Source: an uncultured beta proteobacterium
Lineage (GTDB): Bacteria > Pseudomonadota > Gammaproteobacteria > Burkholderiales > SG8-39
Assembly: GCA_902826155.1 (NCBI GenBank)
Contig: CADEDU010000117.1
Location: 1-16,819 of the forward strand
Length of the DNA stretch: 16,819 nucleotides
Direction: 5' to 3'
Shown here piece by piece: positions 1 to 7,419 of this stretch. Positions within the stretch are counted from its first letter, which is position 1, and the number at the start of each line of letters is the position of its first letter. A program made the position numbers and the translations under genes. Below the pieces are notes generated by a model. The model was not told where the DNA came from. It worked only from the letters and a program-made list of their open reading frames with translations, and did no database searches.

Positions 1-525
1 GCCGCAGCGGTCGTATTCAGCTATGGCGTCTGGGAGAGCTATGTCGAGGAATTGGCCGTTGAGGTTGCGACCAAGGTCTCAAAGGCAATAATGCCGAGTC
101 GGGTCCCCGACGACGTTCGAAAGTTACTCGAGGGGGCGACTGCTTGGGAGCTAAATGTTCATCCAGGATGGAAAGCGCTATGGGTTCAGCGGGTCATGGC
201 GAAAGCAAAGGGCGAGGGCGAAAGCTACGGCTTGAACACCGCGAAGGTAAAACAGGTCTCGACCCTACTAAAGACTGCGGGCGTCAGCGAAGTATTCAGA
301 GACTTGCCCCATGAGATCATCCCTCCTCATCTATCGGGGCAAGCGACCACAGTGGCATCTGCGGTCGACGAACTCGTCAAACTACGTGGCGAGATCGTTC
401 ACTCCGGCGCGGTTCCTGAGGCCCTCAAGAAACACCACGCAAAAGAGTGGAGGCAATTTGTCGAGGCGCTAACGACGGAGATCGACAAGGCTTGTCGCCT
501 ACAGTGCGCAACTCTACTCTCGTAG
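1..525 (+). CDS. HEPN-domain protein of RiboL-PSP-HEPN type, 5' end missing
   Basis: The frame is open from the first base of the window, so the N terminus lies upstream and the ATG/TTG codons near base 50 are probably internal. About 174 residues are visible, ending at TAG 523-525. The helical C-terminal part contains LVKLRGEIVHSG, an Rx4H motif with Arg at codon 385-387 and His at 400-402. This is the catalytic signature of HEPN ribonucleases, and the context (hydrophobic helix, L-R-x-E-I-x-H-x-G) resembles the RiboL-PSP-HEPN/MAE_28990 group. HEPN proteins commonly act as RNA-cleaving toxins or as effectors in defence and stress systems; that role here is inference. Base composition is lower in GC than the DNA after 2390, consistent with acquired DNA. 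The next gene on the same strand begins 200 bases downstream and may be functionally linked. It could also be a HEPN protein with no nuclease activity. Confidence 0.7.
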   Translation, partial: AAAVVFSYGVWESYVEELAVEVATKVSKAIMPSRVPDDVRKLLEGATAWELNVHPGWKALWVQRVMAKAKGEGESYGLNTAKVKQVSTLLKTAGVSEVFRDLPHEIIPPHLSGQATTVASAVDELVKLRGEIVHSGAVPEALKKHHAKEWRQFVEALTTEIDKACRLQCATLLS

Positions 526-725
526 CGCCTGCGCGGCCTAGAAATCATCGAGAAGTACGCGGCACCGGTGTGCAGTTCCTCGCCCTTCTTTCTTGCAAGC
601 TTGGCGGTCCTGATCCATTCCCGTGATTGAGCCCACTTTGGAACGTGGGGCACTTGCTTTTGGCTTCTTGTCGCGTCGGGCTGGTGTAACGGTTTCGTCT
701 ATACACTTTTGACCAGGCTCAGAGT
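526..725. other. 200-base gap between the HEPN and STAS-GHKL genes
   Basis: No convincing gene is visible. Two overlapping short minus-strand frames cross it but show no recognisable motif and no family resemblance. A TATAC element at 700-704 could be a -10 box for the next gene, but I find no well-spaced -35 partner. No clear rho-independent terminator follows the HEPN gene. The length of the gap means co-transcription of the two flanking genes is possible but not shown. Confidence 0.4.
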
Positions 726-1985
726 GTGACCAATCCAATCGAACGCCAAGACAATCGTATTGTCGTTACTGGCGAGCTTTTCGATTTTCACAGGTTCCTC
801 GCGACTATCCACACGGCGGTGGACAAACTCGGCTATCAGGAGGTTGTCTTGGACTTCCGCAATTGCACATCCGCCTTCCAGAATGCAATGCTTTCGGTCT
901 GTGCACAGGTTTCGGCGTATCGCCACGGCGGAGCGTCATTCGAATTACTGCTCCCTCTTGAAAGGAAGCTAGCGAACCTCTTTCGGAATACAAATTGGAG
1001 CTACCTCATTGATCCTCGAAAATTCGACCCGTCGACATTCAGGGGACACACTCGGATCCCAGCGACACAATACAAATCCCCTGAGGAGCAGCAAGCGTGT
1101 GTAAACCGCATAGCCGAAGTCTTTCTTGGTGCAATACCAGATATGGCCCGGTCAGATTTTGCCGCTTTTGAGTGGGCCATGAGTGAGCTGACCGACAACG
1201 TTCTTGTTCATGCAGAATCCCGTGTTGGTGGCTTTGTCCAGGTATCCACTTTCGAAAGGTTTCGGAGGCGTATCCAGTTTGTTGTTGCAGATGCTGGGAT
1301 CGGCATACCTTCGAGTCTCCGGAGTAGTCACCCGTCGATAAGTTCGGACACTGAAGCTCTTGACAAAGCGATCCGCGAGGGGGTCACGCGAGACCAGTCG
1401 GTTGGGCAGGGCAACGGATTGTTCGGGAGCTACGAAATCTGTAGCAAGTCGTTGGGGGAGTTCATGATTGACTCTGGTTACGCGCGGCTTCGATTTCACC
1501 CGAACTCAGGGCTCGCAATAACCGCGCAGGGGATTCCGTACACGGGAACGTTGGTTGTGGCCACGATCGATTTCTCCGATCCTCGTCTACTAGAGCACGC
1601 GCTCGTCTTTAACGGCATCCCTCATAAGCCGGTCGACTACGTCGATCTGAAGTATGTGCAGAACGCAGACGGTGACATTGAGTTTCGTTTGGTTAAGGAG
1701 TGCTCTTCGTTCGGCAGTCGGGTTTCGGGAAAGCCTGTACGGCATAAGCTTATGAACCTACTTAACATGACCGAAACCGGAGTTGTCAGCATAGATTTTT
1801 CCGAGGTCCCGCTTCTGTCTAGTAGCTTTGCCGATGAGGCGATCGGCAAGTTGTTTTTGTTGATGGGGCCTGTGGAGTTCATGCAACGCGTGAAGCTCAT
1901 TAACATGATGCATACCGTTGAGGCGCTGATTAACAAGGCGATAGCGCAAAGGATGAAGGTTGGACTCTCGGATGCGGATGGGTAA
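726..1985 (+). CDS. STAS-like / GHKL ATPase / DUF4325-like regulatory protein
   Basis: This is a 419-residue soluble protein with GTG as the likely start. Residues about 10-95 look like a STAS fold (alternating strands with VVLDF and FELLLP). Residues about 125-260 are a GHKL (Bergerat-fold) ATPase: N box ELTDN with E154, D157 and N158; G1 box DAGIGIP at 189-195; G2 box GQGNGLFG at 227-234. Residues about 305-405 match the STAS-like DUF4325 pattern, including VVSIDFSE and LLSSSFADEAIGKL near 353-376, where the serines could be phospho-acceptors as in SpoIIAA. There is no membrane segment, histidine phosphoacceptor domain or receiver. In known partner-switch systems the GHKL kinase (SpoIIAB/RsbW) and the STAS protein are separate; here both are on one chain, suggesting an intramolecular or dimer switch. 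The function is unknown. Low GC and the HEPN neighbour suggest an accessory stress or defence role. Domain calls are good, biological role weak. Confidence 0.75.
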   Translation: MTNPIERQDNRIVVTGELFDFHRFLATIHTAVDKLGYQEVVLDFRNCTSAFQNAMLSVCAQVSAYRHGGASFELLLPLERKLANLFRNTNWSYLIDPRKFDPSTFRGHTRIPATQYKSPEEQQACVNRIAEVFLGAIPDMARSDFAAFEWAMSELTDNVLVHAESRVGGFVQVSTFERFRRRIQFVVADAGIGIPSSLRSSHPSISSDTEALDKAIREGVTRDQSVGQGNGLFGSYEICSKSLGEFMIDSGYARLRFHPNSGLAITAQGIPYTGTLVVATIDFSDPRLLEHALVFNGIPHKPVDYVDLKYVQNADGDIEFRLVKECSSFGSRVSGKPVRHKLMNLLNMTETGVVSIDFSEVPLLSSSFADEAIGKLFLLMGPVEFMQRVKLINMMHTVEALINKAIAQRMKVGLSDADG

Positions 1986-2061
1986 TTCAGCGGCGCAGGG
2001 GCGTTCCGAGATCGGGCCTCACCGCCTCATTCACCGTGGTCTCGCTCAGCAGCGACCATTC

Positions 2062-2298
2062 CCTGCCGAAGTGGGCGGCGGGCGCAGCGCCGACTCGGCA
2101 AGCCGAGCAACGCAGCGCGACGAGGGGTCGTCGGCTGCGGTTTTCTCGGATCCTCGCTCGCCCGGATTCGCCAGTTCTCTGCGGTCCGTCCAGCGAGGAC
2201 CGAATTCCGCAGCCGCCTCGTCGCGCGAGTAGCGCAGGGTAGCCCCGCACGGGGCCGCAGTCGTCGGAGGCGCTGTGCCCGCCGCCCGCTTCGGCAGG
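2062..2298. repeat. 237-base cloverleaf-like inverted repeat in noncoding DNA
   Basis: The outer arms 2062-2091 and 2269-2298 are complementary over 30 positions with only two mismatches when one is reverse-complemented (core GCCGAAG...CGGCGGGC). Inside them lie three further stems. A perfect hairpin at 2094-2107 has arms CTCGGC/GCCGAG with a two-base loop. A long imperfect stem pairs 2115-2158 with 2192-2226, including GCGCGACGAGG, CGGCTGCGG and TCCTCGCT. A second perfect hairpin at 2242-2255 has arms GCCCCG/CGGGGC. The result is a four-way junction on paper. No coding sequence fits: the overlapping short frames exist on both strands because the DNA is GC-rich and palindromic. A further small hairpin, TCGCT/AGCGA at 2042-2055, sits just outside. 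It could be a dispersed palindromic repeat, a nonautonomous mobile element or a structured RNA. No target-site duplication is evident. Confidence 0.75.
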
Positions 2299-2324
2299 TT
2301 AGCCGCACGGTCCCAGCACAGCCC

Positions 2325-2345
2325 CCCAACAGCTTTAGGGTTGGG
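2325..2345. terminator. Weak hairpin downstream of the RND operon
   Basis: CCCAAC at 2325-2330 pairs with GTTGGG at 2340-2345 around a nine-base loop. It lies about 50 bases beyond the minus-strand stop of the RND permease gene and could end that transcript. It has only six pairs and no T-run on either strand, so it is not a canonical rho-independent terminator. Confidence 0.2.
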
Positions 2346-2392
2346 TGTGACGGACAAGCGGCCCGACTCAGCTGACTTTGGATGCCGGCACC

Positions 2393-5300
2393 CTACGTCG
2401 CCGCACTCGCCGCCCCCGCCACCGCCACCTTCTCAAACCTCTTCCGATAAGCCACGTAGTAGAGCACCGGAATCACGACGAGCGTCAGCAACGTCGAGAC
2501 GAAGATCCCGAAGATCAGCGAGATCGCCAGGCCGTTGAAGATCGGGTCGTCGAGGATGAACATCGCGCCGATCATCGCCGCCAGGCCGGTGAGGATGATC
2601 GGTTTCGCGCGCGCGGCGGCCGATTGGATGATGGCGTCTCGGAACGGCACTTCTTCGGCGAGCTTCAGGTTGACGAAGTCGACTAGCAGGATCGAGTTGC
2701 GCACGATGATGCCGGCTAGCGCGATCATGCCGATCATCGACGTCGCGGTGAAGTTCGCGCCGAGCAACGCGTGGCCGGGCATCACGCCGATCACCGTCAG
2801 CGGGATGGGCGCCATGATCACTAACGGCGCCACATACGAGCCGAACTGCGCCACCACCAGCAGATAGATCAGCACCAGGCCGACCGCGTAGGCGAGCCCC
2901 ATGTCGCGGAACGTCTCGTACGTCACCTGCCACTCGCCGTCCCACTTGATCGCGTACTGGCGGTACGGGTCGCTCGGCTGCTTGATGAAGTACTCGCCGA
3001 GCTTCGCCCCTTCGCTCTCGGTCGCGAAAATCTTGCTGCGCGAAGTGAACATCCCATAGAGCGGGCTATCGAGCTGGCCCGCCTGATCGCCCACCACGTA
3101 CACCACCGGCAGCAGATCCTTGTGATAGCGCGGCCGGTCGCGCTCGACGGTCACCGGCTTCACCACTTCGGATAGCGGCACCAGCGCGCCCTGCGTCGTG
3201 CGAATCGTGAGCTTCAGAAAGTCGCTCAGTTCGCCGCCGCGCTCCGGCGGCAGCGTGATGCGCACCGGCACCTCGTACTTCGAGTGTCCGTCGTGCAGCG
3301 GCGTCACGTCGGCGCCCGAGAGGCCCACGCGCATCGTCTCCACCACATCGCGACGCGTCACGCCTACCAGCGCAGCCTTGCTCTGATCCACCTTCAGCAC
3401 GATACGCGGCGCGGCGTCTTCCACCGAATCGTCCAGACCGACGATATCGGCCGTCTCGCTCAGCGCCGCGCGCACATGCTTGGCGGTGCGGATGCGTCCG
3501 GCTTCATCCGGCCCGTACACCTCGGCGACGATCGGCGAGAGCACCGGTGGCCCGGGCGGCACCTCCACCACCTTCACCTTCGCATCCCAGCGCGCGCCGA
3601 TCTTCTCCAGCTCCGGGCGCACCGCCTGCGCGATCTCGTGACTCTTGCGATGGCGCTCCGTCTTGTCGACCAGATTCACCTGCAGATCGCCCATCTCGGC
3701 ATTTGCGCGCAGATAGTACTGACGCACCAGCCCGTTGAAATTGATCGGCGATGCCGCGCCCGCGTAGGCCTGATAGTCCGTCACCTCCGGCACCTTGGCG
3801 AGATGCGCGCCCAATTCGTGCAACACCGCGGCAGTGATCTCCACCGGCGTGCCCGCGGGCATGTCCACCACCACCTGAAACTCCGACTTGTTGTCGAACG
3901 GCAGCATCTTCAGCACCACCAGCTTGAAGCCAGCGAGCGACACCGACGCGCCGATCAGCGCGAACACCGCCAGGCCGAGCAACTTGCGATTGCGCCCCGC
4001 CTGCTTCGCCGCCACGAACGGGCCGAGCACGCGCTTGAACAGCCGGTCGAGCCAGCCTTCGCCTTCCGCCTCGTGCGCGTGCGGCGCATGACGTAGCAGC
4101 TTGAGTGCGAGCCACGGCGTGAGCGTGAACGCGATCGCGAGCGAAATCACCATGCCCATGCTTGCGTTGATCGGGATCGGGCTCATGTACGGCCCCATCA
4201 GTCCGGTCACGAACGCCATCGGCAAGAGCGCCGCGATCACCGTGAACGTCGCGAGGATCGTCGGCCCGCCCACCTCGTCGACCGCTTCGGGGATGATCCC
4301 TTCGAGCGGGCCGTCATCGAGCGCACGGCGGCGATGGATGTTCTCTACCACTACGATCGCGTCGTCGACCAGAATGCCGATCGAGAAGATCAGCGCGAAC
4401 AGCGACACCCGGTTGAGCGTGAAGCCCCAGGCCCACGAGGCGAACAGCGTCGCGGCCAAGGTGAGCAGCACCGCCACGCCGACGATCAGCGCCTCGCGCC
4501 GGCCGAGCGTCACGAACACGAGTGCCACCACCGACAGCGTCGCGAACAGCAGTTTCTTGATGAGCTGCTGCGCCTTGTCGTTGGCGGTGGCTCCGTAGTT
4601 GCGCGTGACTGTCACCTGCACATCCGCCGGAATGATCGTGTTGCGCAGCTCGCTCACGCGGTTCATCACGCGCTCGGCCACCTCGACCGCGTTCTCGCCC
4701 GCCTTCTTCGTCACCTGCAAGGTCACGGCGGGGTGCTCGCCTTGTGTGGTGATGCCTTTCTTGCCGGCGCTGGGGCCGGCGCCGGTCCACACGTAGCGAT
4801 TGGGTTGATCGGGGCCGTCGGTCACTTCGGCCACATCGGCCAGATACACCGGGCGCGACTCGAACGTGCCGACCATGAGCTGGCGCACGTCGTGTGCCGA
4901 TTCCAGGTAGTTGCCGGTTTCCACCAGCATCGTGCGGTTCTCGCGCACCAGCTTGCCGGTGGGCAGCGACACGTTGGCCAGTTGCAGCGCATTGCGCACA
5001 TCGAGCGCCGACACGCCGTACGCGCTCAGCCGGTCGGCATCGAGCAGCACGCGCACCGCGCGGCCTGGTCCGCCGAGGGTCTGCACCTCGCGCGTGCCGG
5101 GTACGCGCTTGAGCTCGACTTCGGCGGTGTGCGCGATGCGTTCGAGATCGTAGGCGCCGTGTTGCGGGTCGGGGGTCCACAAGGTGAGCGTCACCACCGG
5201 TACGTCGTCGATGCCCTTGGGTTTGATGATCGGTTCGAGAATGCCCAGGTTCGGCGAAACCCAGTCGCGGTTGGAATTGATCGTGTCGTAGAGGCGCACC

Positions 5301-5623
5301 AGCGCGTCGATGCGCGGCACGCCGACCTTGAACTGCACCGTCAGCACCGCCATGCCGGGCCGCGACACCGAGTACACGTGCTCCACGCCGTTCATCTGCG
5401 CGAGCACCTGCTCGGCCGGCGTGGCGACAAGCGCTTCCACGTCCTGGGCCGAGGCACCCGGGAACGGGATGAACACGTTGGCCATCGTCACGTTGATCTG
5501 CGGCTCCTCTTCGCGCGGCGTGACGATGACGGCGAAGATGCCCAGCAGCAACGCGAGCAGCGCGAACAGCGGCGTGAGCTGCGAGGTTTGAAAGAAGTGC
5601 GCAATGCGTCCGGAAAAACCCAT
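2393..5623 (-). CDS. RND-family efflux permease, inner membrane
   Basis: This is a 1076-residue permease of the AcrB/resistance-nodulation-division superfamily and of typical length. It would use the proton gradient to pump substrates from the inner membrane and periplasm. An N-terminal membrane helix (about 16-36) is followed by a periplasmic porter region beginning EEEPQINV. The TM4 segment GILVDDAIVVVEN at 416-428 carries the paired aspartates D420/D421 expected for proton relay. A second porter region and a C-terminal membrane bundle (SMIGMIALAGIIVRNSILLVDF) follow. I chose ATG 5623-5621 because GAGGA lies eight bases upstream and the family begins this way; an upstream in-frame start at 5719 would overlap the preceding gene and add an unlikely tail. 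The stop of the membrane fusion gene is 22 bases upstream, so the pair is an operon. The paired aspartates resemble multidrug (HAE) pumps more than CzcA-like metal pumps, but the substrate is not determined. Confidence 0.93.
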   Translation of the reverse strand: MGFSGRIAHFFQTSQLTPLFALLALLLGIFAVIVTPREEEPQINVTMANVFIPFPGASAQDVEALVATPAEQVLAQMNGVEHVYSVSRPGMAVLTVQFKVGVPRIDALVRLYDTINSNRDWVSPNLGILEPIIKPKGIDDVPVVTLTLWTPDPQHGAYDLERIAHTAEVELKRVPGTREVQTLGGPGRAVRVLLDADRLSAYGVSALDVRNALQLANVSLPTGKLVRENRTMLVETGNYLESAHDVRQLMVGTFESRPVYLADVAEVTDGPDQPNRYVWTGAGPSAGKKGITTQGEHPAVTLQVTKKAGENAVEVAERVMNRVSELRNTIIPADVQVTVTRNYGATANDKAQQLIKKLLFATLSVVALVFVTLGRREALIVGVAVLLTLAATLFASWAWGFTLNRVSLFALIFSIGILVDDAIVVVENIHRRRALDDGPLEGIIPEAVDEVGGPTILATFTVIAALLPMAFVTGLMGPYMSPIPINASMGMVISLAIAFTLTPWLALKLLRHAPHAHEAEGEGWLDRLFKRVLGPFVAAKQAGRNRKLLGLAVFALIGASVSLAGFKLVVLKMLPFDNKSEFQVVVDMPAGTPVEITAAVLHELGAHLAKVPEVTDYQAYAGAASPINFNGLVRQYYLRANAEMGDLQVNLVDKTERHRKSHEIAQAVRPELEKIGARWDAKVKVVEVPPGPPVLSPIVAEVYGPDEAGRIRTAKHVRAALSETADIVGLDDSVEDAAPRIVLKVDQSKAALVGVTRRDVVETMRVGLSGADVTPLHDGHSKYEVPVRITLPPERGGELSDFLKLTIRTTQGALVPLSEVVKPVTVERDRPRYHKDLLPVVYVVGDQAGQLDSPLYGMFTSRSKIFATESEGAKLGEYFIKQPSDPYRQYAIKWDGEWQVTYETFRDMGLAYAVGLVLIYLLVVAQFGSYVAPLVIMAPIPLTVIGVMPGHALLGANFTATSMIGMIALAGIIVRNSILLVDFVNLKLAEEVPFRDAIIQSAAARAKPIILTGLAAMIGAMFILDDPIFNGLAISLIFGIFVSTLLTLVVIPVLYYVAYRKRFEKVAVAGAASAAT

Positions 5624-5645
5624 GTCTATCGTCCTCGGCGCGCGC

Positions 5646-6848
5646 TCAGCGTGTCGCGACGCGACCGGCGTCGGTCGCTTGCGCCCCTGCAGCCGGCGCG
5701 ACACCAAACGCCGCGGCACCGGCGGGCTGACTGCCCATGCCCGCGCCGATCGGCTCGATCGCCACGCGTTCGCCGGGCTTCACGCCGGCCAGCACCTCGA
5801 TCGAGTGATCATCGATCACGTTGCCCAGGCGTACTTGTCGCAATTGCGGCGTGCCTTTCTCGTCGACGACATAGACCGCGGTGAGTTCGCTGCGGCGGAT
5901 CACCGCATCGCGCGGCACCAGCAGACGCATCGCCTTGCCGACGGTGAAATGCGCACGTGCGAACACACCCGGATACAACTCGCGCGACACCTTCGGCAGA
6001 TCGAGGCGCACGCGCGAGGTGTGGGTGTGCGGATCGGCGGTGGGCACCACGGTGATCTCCTTCACGTCGAGCCACTTGTTCGCCGAAGGCACTTCGATGC
6101 GGGCACGCGCGCCGGCCTGGATCGCCGCGAGCTGCGTTTGCGGCACCGTGGCGACCACGCGCAACGTCGAGGGATCGAAGCCGGTCATCAACGGTTTGCC
6201 GGGCGTCGCCATCTCGCCCAGTTCGACGTGCCGCGCCGACACCACGCCGGTGTAAGGCGCCACGATCGTGGTGAAGCTGCGCTCGGTCGCCGCCTGTCCG
6301 GCTGACGCGAGCAGGGCGCTCACGCGCGCCTGCGCCGCCTTGTAGTCGGCCTCGACTTTGTCGAGCGCCGAGGCGCTGATGAACTTCTGCGATACCAGCA
6401 GCTTCGAGCGCTCGAACTGGGCGCGTGCGTTGGCGAGCGCGGCTTGGGCTTCGGTCACCTGCGCTTCGCTCGCGGCCACCGCCTGCGTCGCCGCGCGTTC
6501 GTCGATGCGCACGATCACTTCGCCGCGCTTCACCGTATCGCCGACATCGAAACGCAGATCGACGATGCGTCCGGCCACCTGTGCGGCGACGGTCGACTGT
6601 CGCACCGCTTCCACCACTGCTTCGGCGCTGTACGTCGTGTCGACTTCACGCATCTCCACCGGCGCGGTTTTAACCGCGACCGCCGTGCGCGCTTCGATCG
6701 TGGTCGTGGGTTTGTCGCCGCTGCATCCGGCGAGCACAACGGCAGCCAGCGCGATCGCAACCGCAGCGCGGATCGGCCTCGCGGACCTGTCGTGGATGGT
6801 GTTGGGCACAGCGTGGGGCTTGGCGTCTGGCCCAATGAGCAAGTTCAT
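5646..6848 (-). CDS. RND efflux membrane fusion lipoprotein (periplasmic adaptor)
   Basis: This 400-residue HlyD/AcrA-type adaptor links an RND pump to an outer-membrane channel. The chosen ATG gives an N-terminal region of positive charge, a hydrophobic stretch and a lipobox LAGC with the lipidated cysteine at residue 42; Ser at +2 fits outer-membrane or default sorting. Features in order: first lipoyl half (VAGRIVDLRFDVGDTVKRGEV), an alpha-helical hairpin rich in Ala/Gln (about 95-160), second lipoyl half (IVAPYTGVVSARHVELGEMA), then beta-barrel and membrane-proximal domains ending in an Ala/Gly-rich tail. The frame is open 61 codons further upstream, but those residues are Arg/Pro-rich and would bury the lipobox. 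It is the first gene of an operon with the permease. A 14-base perfect palindrome 28 bases upstream is a possible operator. No outer-membrane factor gene accompanies the pair here. Confidence 0.9.
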   Translation of the reverse strand: MNLLIGPDAKPHAVPNTIHDRSARPIRAAVAIALAAVVLAGCSGDKPTTTIEARTAVAVKTAPVEMREVDTTYSAEAVVEAVRQSTVAAQVAGRIVDLRFDVGDTVKRGEVIVRIDERAATQAVAASEAQVTEAQAALANARAQFERSKLLVSQKFISASALDKVEADYKAAQARVSALLASAGQAATERSFTTIVAPYTGVVSARHVELGEMATPGKPLMTGFDPSTLRVVATVPQTQLAAIQAGARARIEVPSANKWLDVKEITVVPTADPHTHTSRVRLDLPKVSRELYPGVFARAHFTVGKAMRLLVPRDAVIRRSELTAVYVVDEKGTPQLRQVRLGNVIDDHSIEVLAGVKPGERVAIEPIGAGMGSQPAGAAAFGVAPAAGAQATDAGRVATR

Positions 6849-6875
6849 TGTTGGGTTTTCCGTGGCGGCACGATT

Positions 6876-6889
6876 CGATCGCGCGATCG
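6876..6889. promoter_or_regulatory. Perfect 14-base palindrome, possible efflux operator
   Basis: CGATCGCGCGATCG is fully self-complementary and lies 28 bases upstream of the membrane fusion protein start. Its position suits a repressor site controlling the efflux operon. No TetR, MarR or MerR gene is in the window to bind it. GATCG words are common in this genome's composition, so chance is possible. Confidence 0.35.
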
Positions 6890-7017
6890 TAGGCGGGGGG
6901 AAGGGGGCGGTATGTGACCGGGGTTCCAGACCGGGCCTGCGCGCTGTGACGCAGATCATGGTCCGGGTGAAGTCCGCGTCCTTGCGTTTTGGCAATCGAG
7001 GCGATCCAGGCCATGCC

Positions 7018-7031
7018 TTGACGGCAATCAA
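7018..7031 (+). promoter_or_regulatory. FNR/Anr/Dnr-type box upstream of cytochrome operon
   Basis: TTGAC-GGCA-ATCAA matches nine of ten fixed positions of TTGAT-N4-ATCAA. Its centre is about 35 bases before the GTG start at 7060, unusually near for a class II activator site (which would put transcription start near or at the start codon). It could therefore repress, act on the divergent efflux operon, or drive a nearly leaderless message. Confidence 0.45.
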
Positions 7032-7059
7032 CTGCCGGCCGGGATGATCCCCCTAATGT

Positions 7060-7419
7060 GTGAGGGTGATCAATCCGTTAGACATCCCGGGTTTCGGCAC
7101 CGCTCGTTGCATCGCTACGGTCGTCTTCGCTGCGCTGGTTGTGCTCGGCACGCTCGTGGTGGCGACGGCTGGCGCCGCGAGCGCCGCGCAGCCTGTGTCC
7201 GCAGGGCGGACGGTCGAGCGCGAACTCATCTTTGGTTCGGAGCTGATGTCCGACGCCGAACTCGATCGTTATCGCGATGAGATCAACAAGCTGAACAACG
7301 AAGCGGCGCGCGCGCAGTACCGCGAGCGCCATCGCCAGCGACTGCGCGAACGGGCGCGCAACCGCAGTGTGGACCTGCAGGAACCCGCCGGCATTTTGCG
7401 TCGCAAGGAATCCCGATGA
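7060..7419 (+). CDS. Small secreted charged protein, unknown function
   Basis: The predicted product is 119 residues starting at GTG; a second GTG at 7066 is equally possible, and neither has a clear Shine-Dalgarno. Residues about 15-43 form a hydrophobic signal segment ending in an AXA-like site (GAASAA), so the mature protein is probably periplasmic. The mature part has ELIFGSELMSDAELDRYRDEI at about 55-75, followed by a strongly charged helix rich in Arg, Glu and Gln (to about 103) and a short tail. I recall similar short secreted proteins beside c-type cytochromes in proteobacteria, but know no function. The stop codon overlaps the cytochrome start as ATGA, implying translational coupling and a shared role, for example in cytochrome maturation, metal sensing or binding. 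Domain identity is not established. Confidence 0.6.
   Translation: MRVINPLDIPGFGTARCIATVVFAALVVLGTLVVATAGAASAAQPVSAGRTVERELIFGSELMSDAELDRYRDEINKLNNEAARAQYRERHRQRLRERARNRSVDLQEPAGILRRKESR

Larger units (their letters stand above)
6849..7059. promoter_or_regulatory. Divergent promoter region between RND and cytochrome operons
   Basis: These 211 bases separate the minus-strand efflux operon from the plus-strand secreted protein/cytochrome genes and must hold both promoters. I see no gene in them. They contain a perfect palindrome at 6876-6889 near the efflux side and an FNR-type box at 7018-7031 near the cytochrome side. No convincing sigma70 -35/-10 pair could be placed by eye. Confidence 0.5.

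Noticed and set aside
538..738. Minus-strand short frames in the gap after the HEPN gene
   Set aside because: No ribosome site, motif or family resemblance; they overlap each other in different frames and extend into real genes.
2036..2357. Several open frames on both strands through the cloverleaf repeat
   Set aside because: They are explained by palindromic, GC-rich DNA; none has a recognisable protein domain or ribosome site.
1986..2392. Integron attC site explaining the inverted repeat and gene-cassette-like content
   Set aside because: GTTGGGT at 2340-2346 fits the GTTRRRY core, but no matching RYYYAAC partner is suitably placed and the outer repeat ends do not carry these cores.
4334..5884. 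Long plus-strand open frame of 516 codons
   Set aside because: It lies antisense to the clearly identified RND permease and adaptor genes, is His/Arg-rich with no family motif, and is the usual mirror frame of GC-rich coding DNA.
7060..7073. GTGAG-GGTG-ATCAA as an additional FNR-type box
   Set aside because: Only eight of ten positions match and it overlaps the start codon, while a better box lies at 7018-7031.
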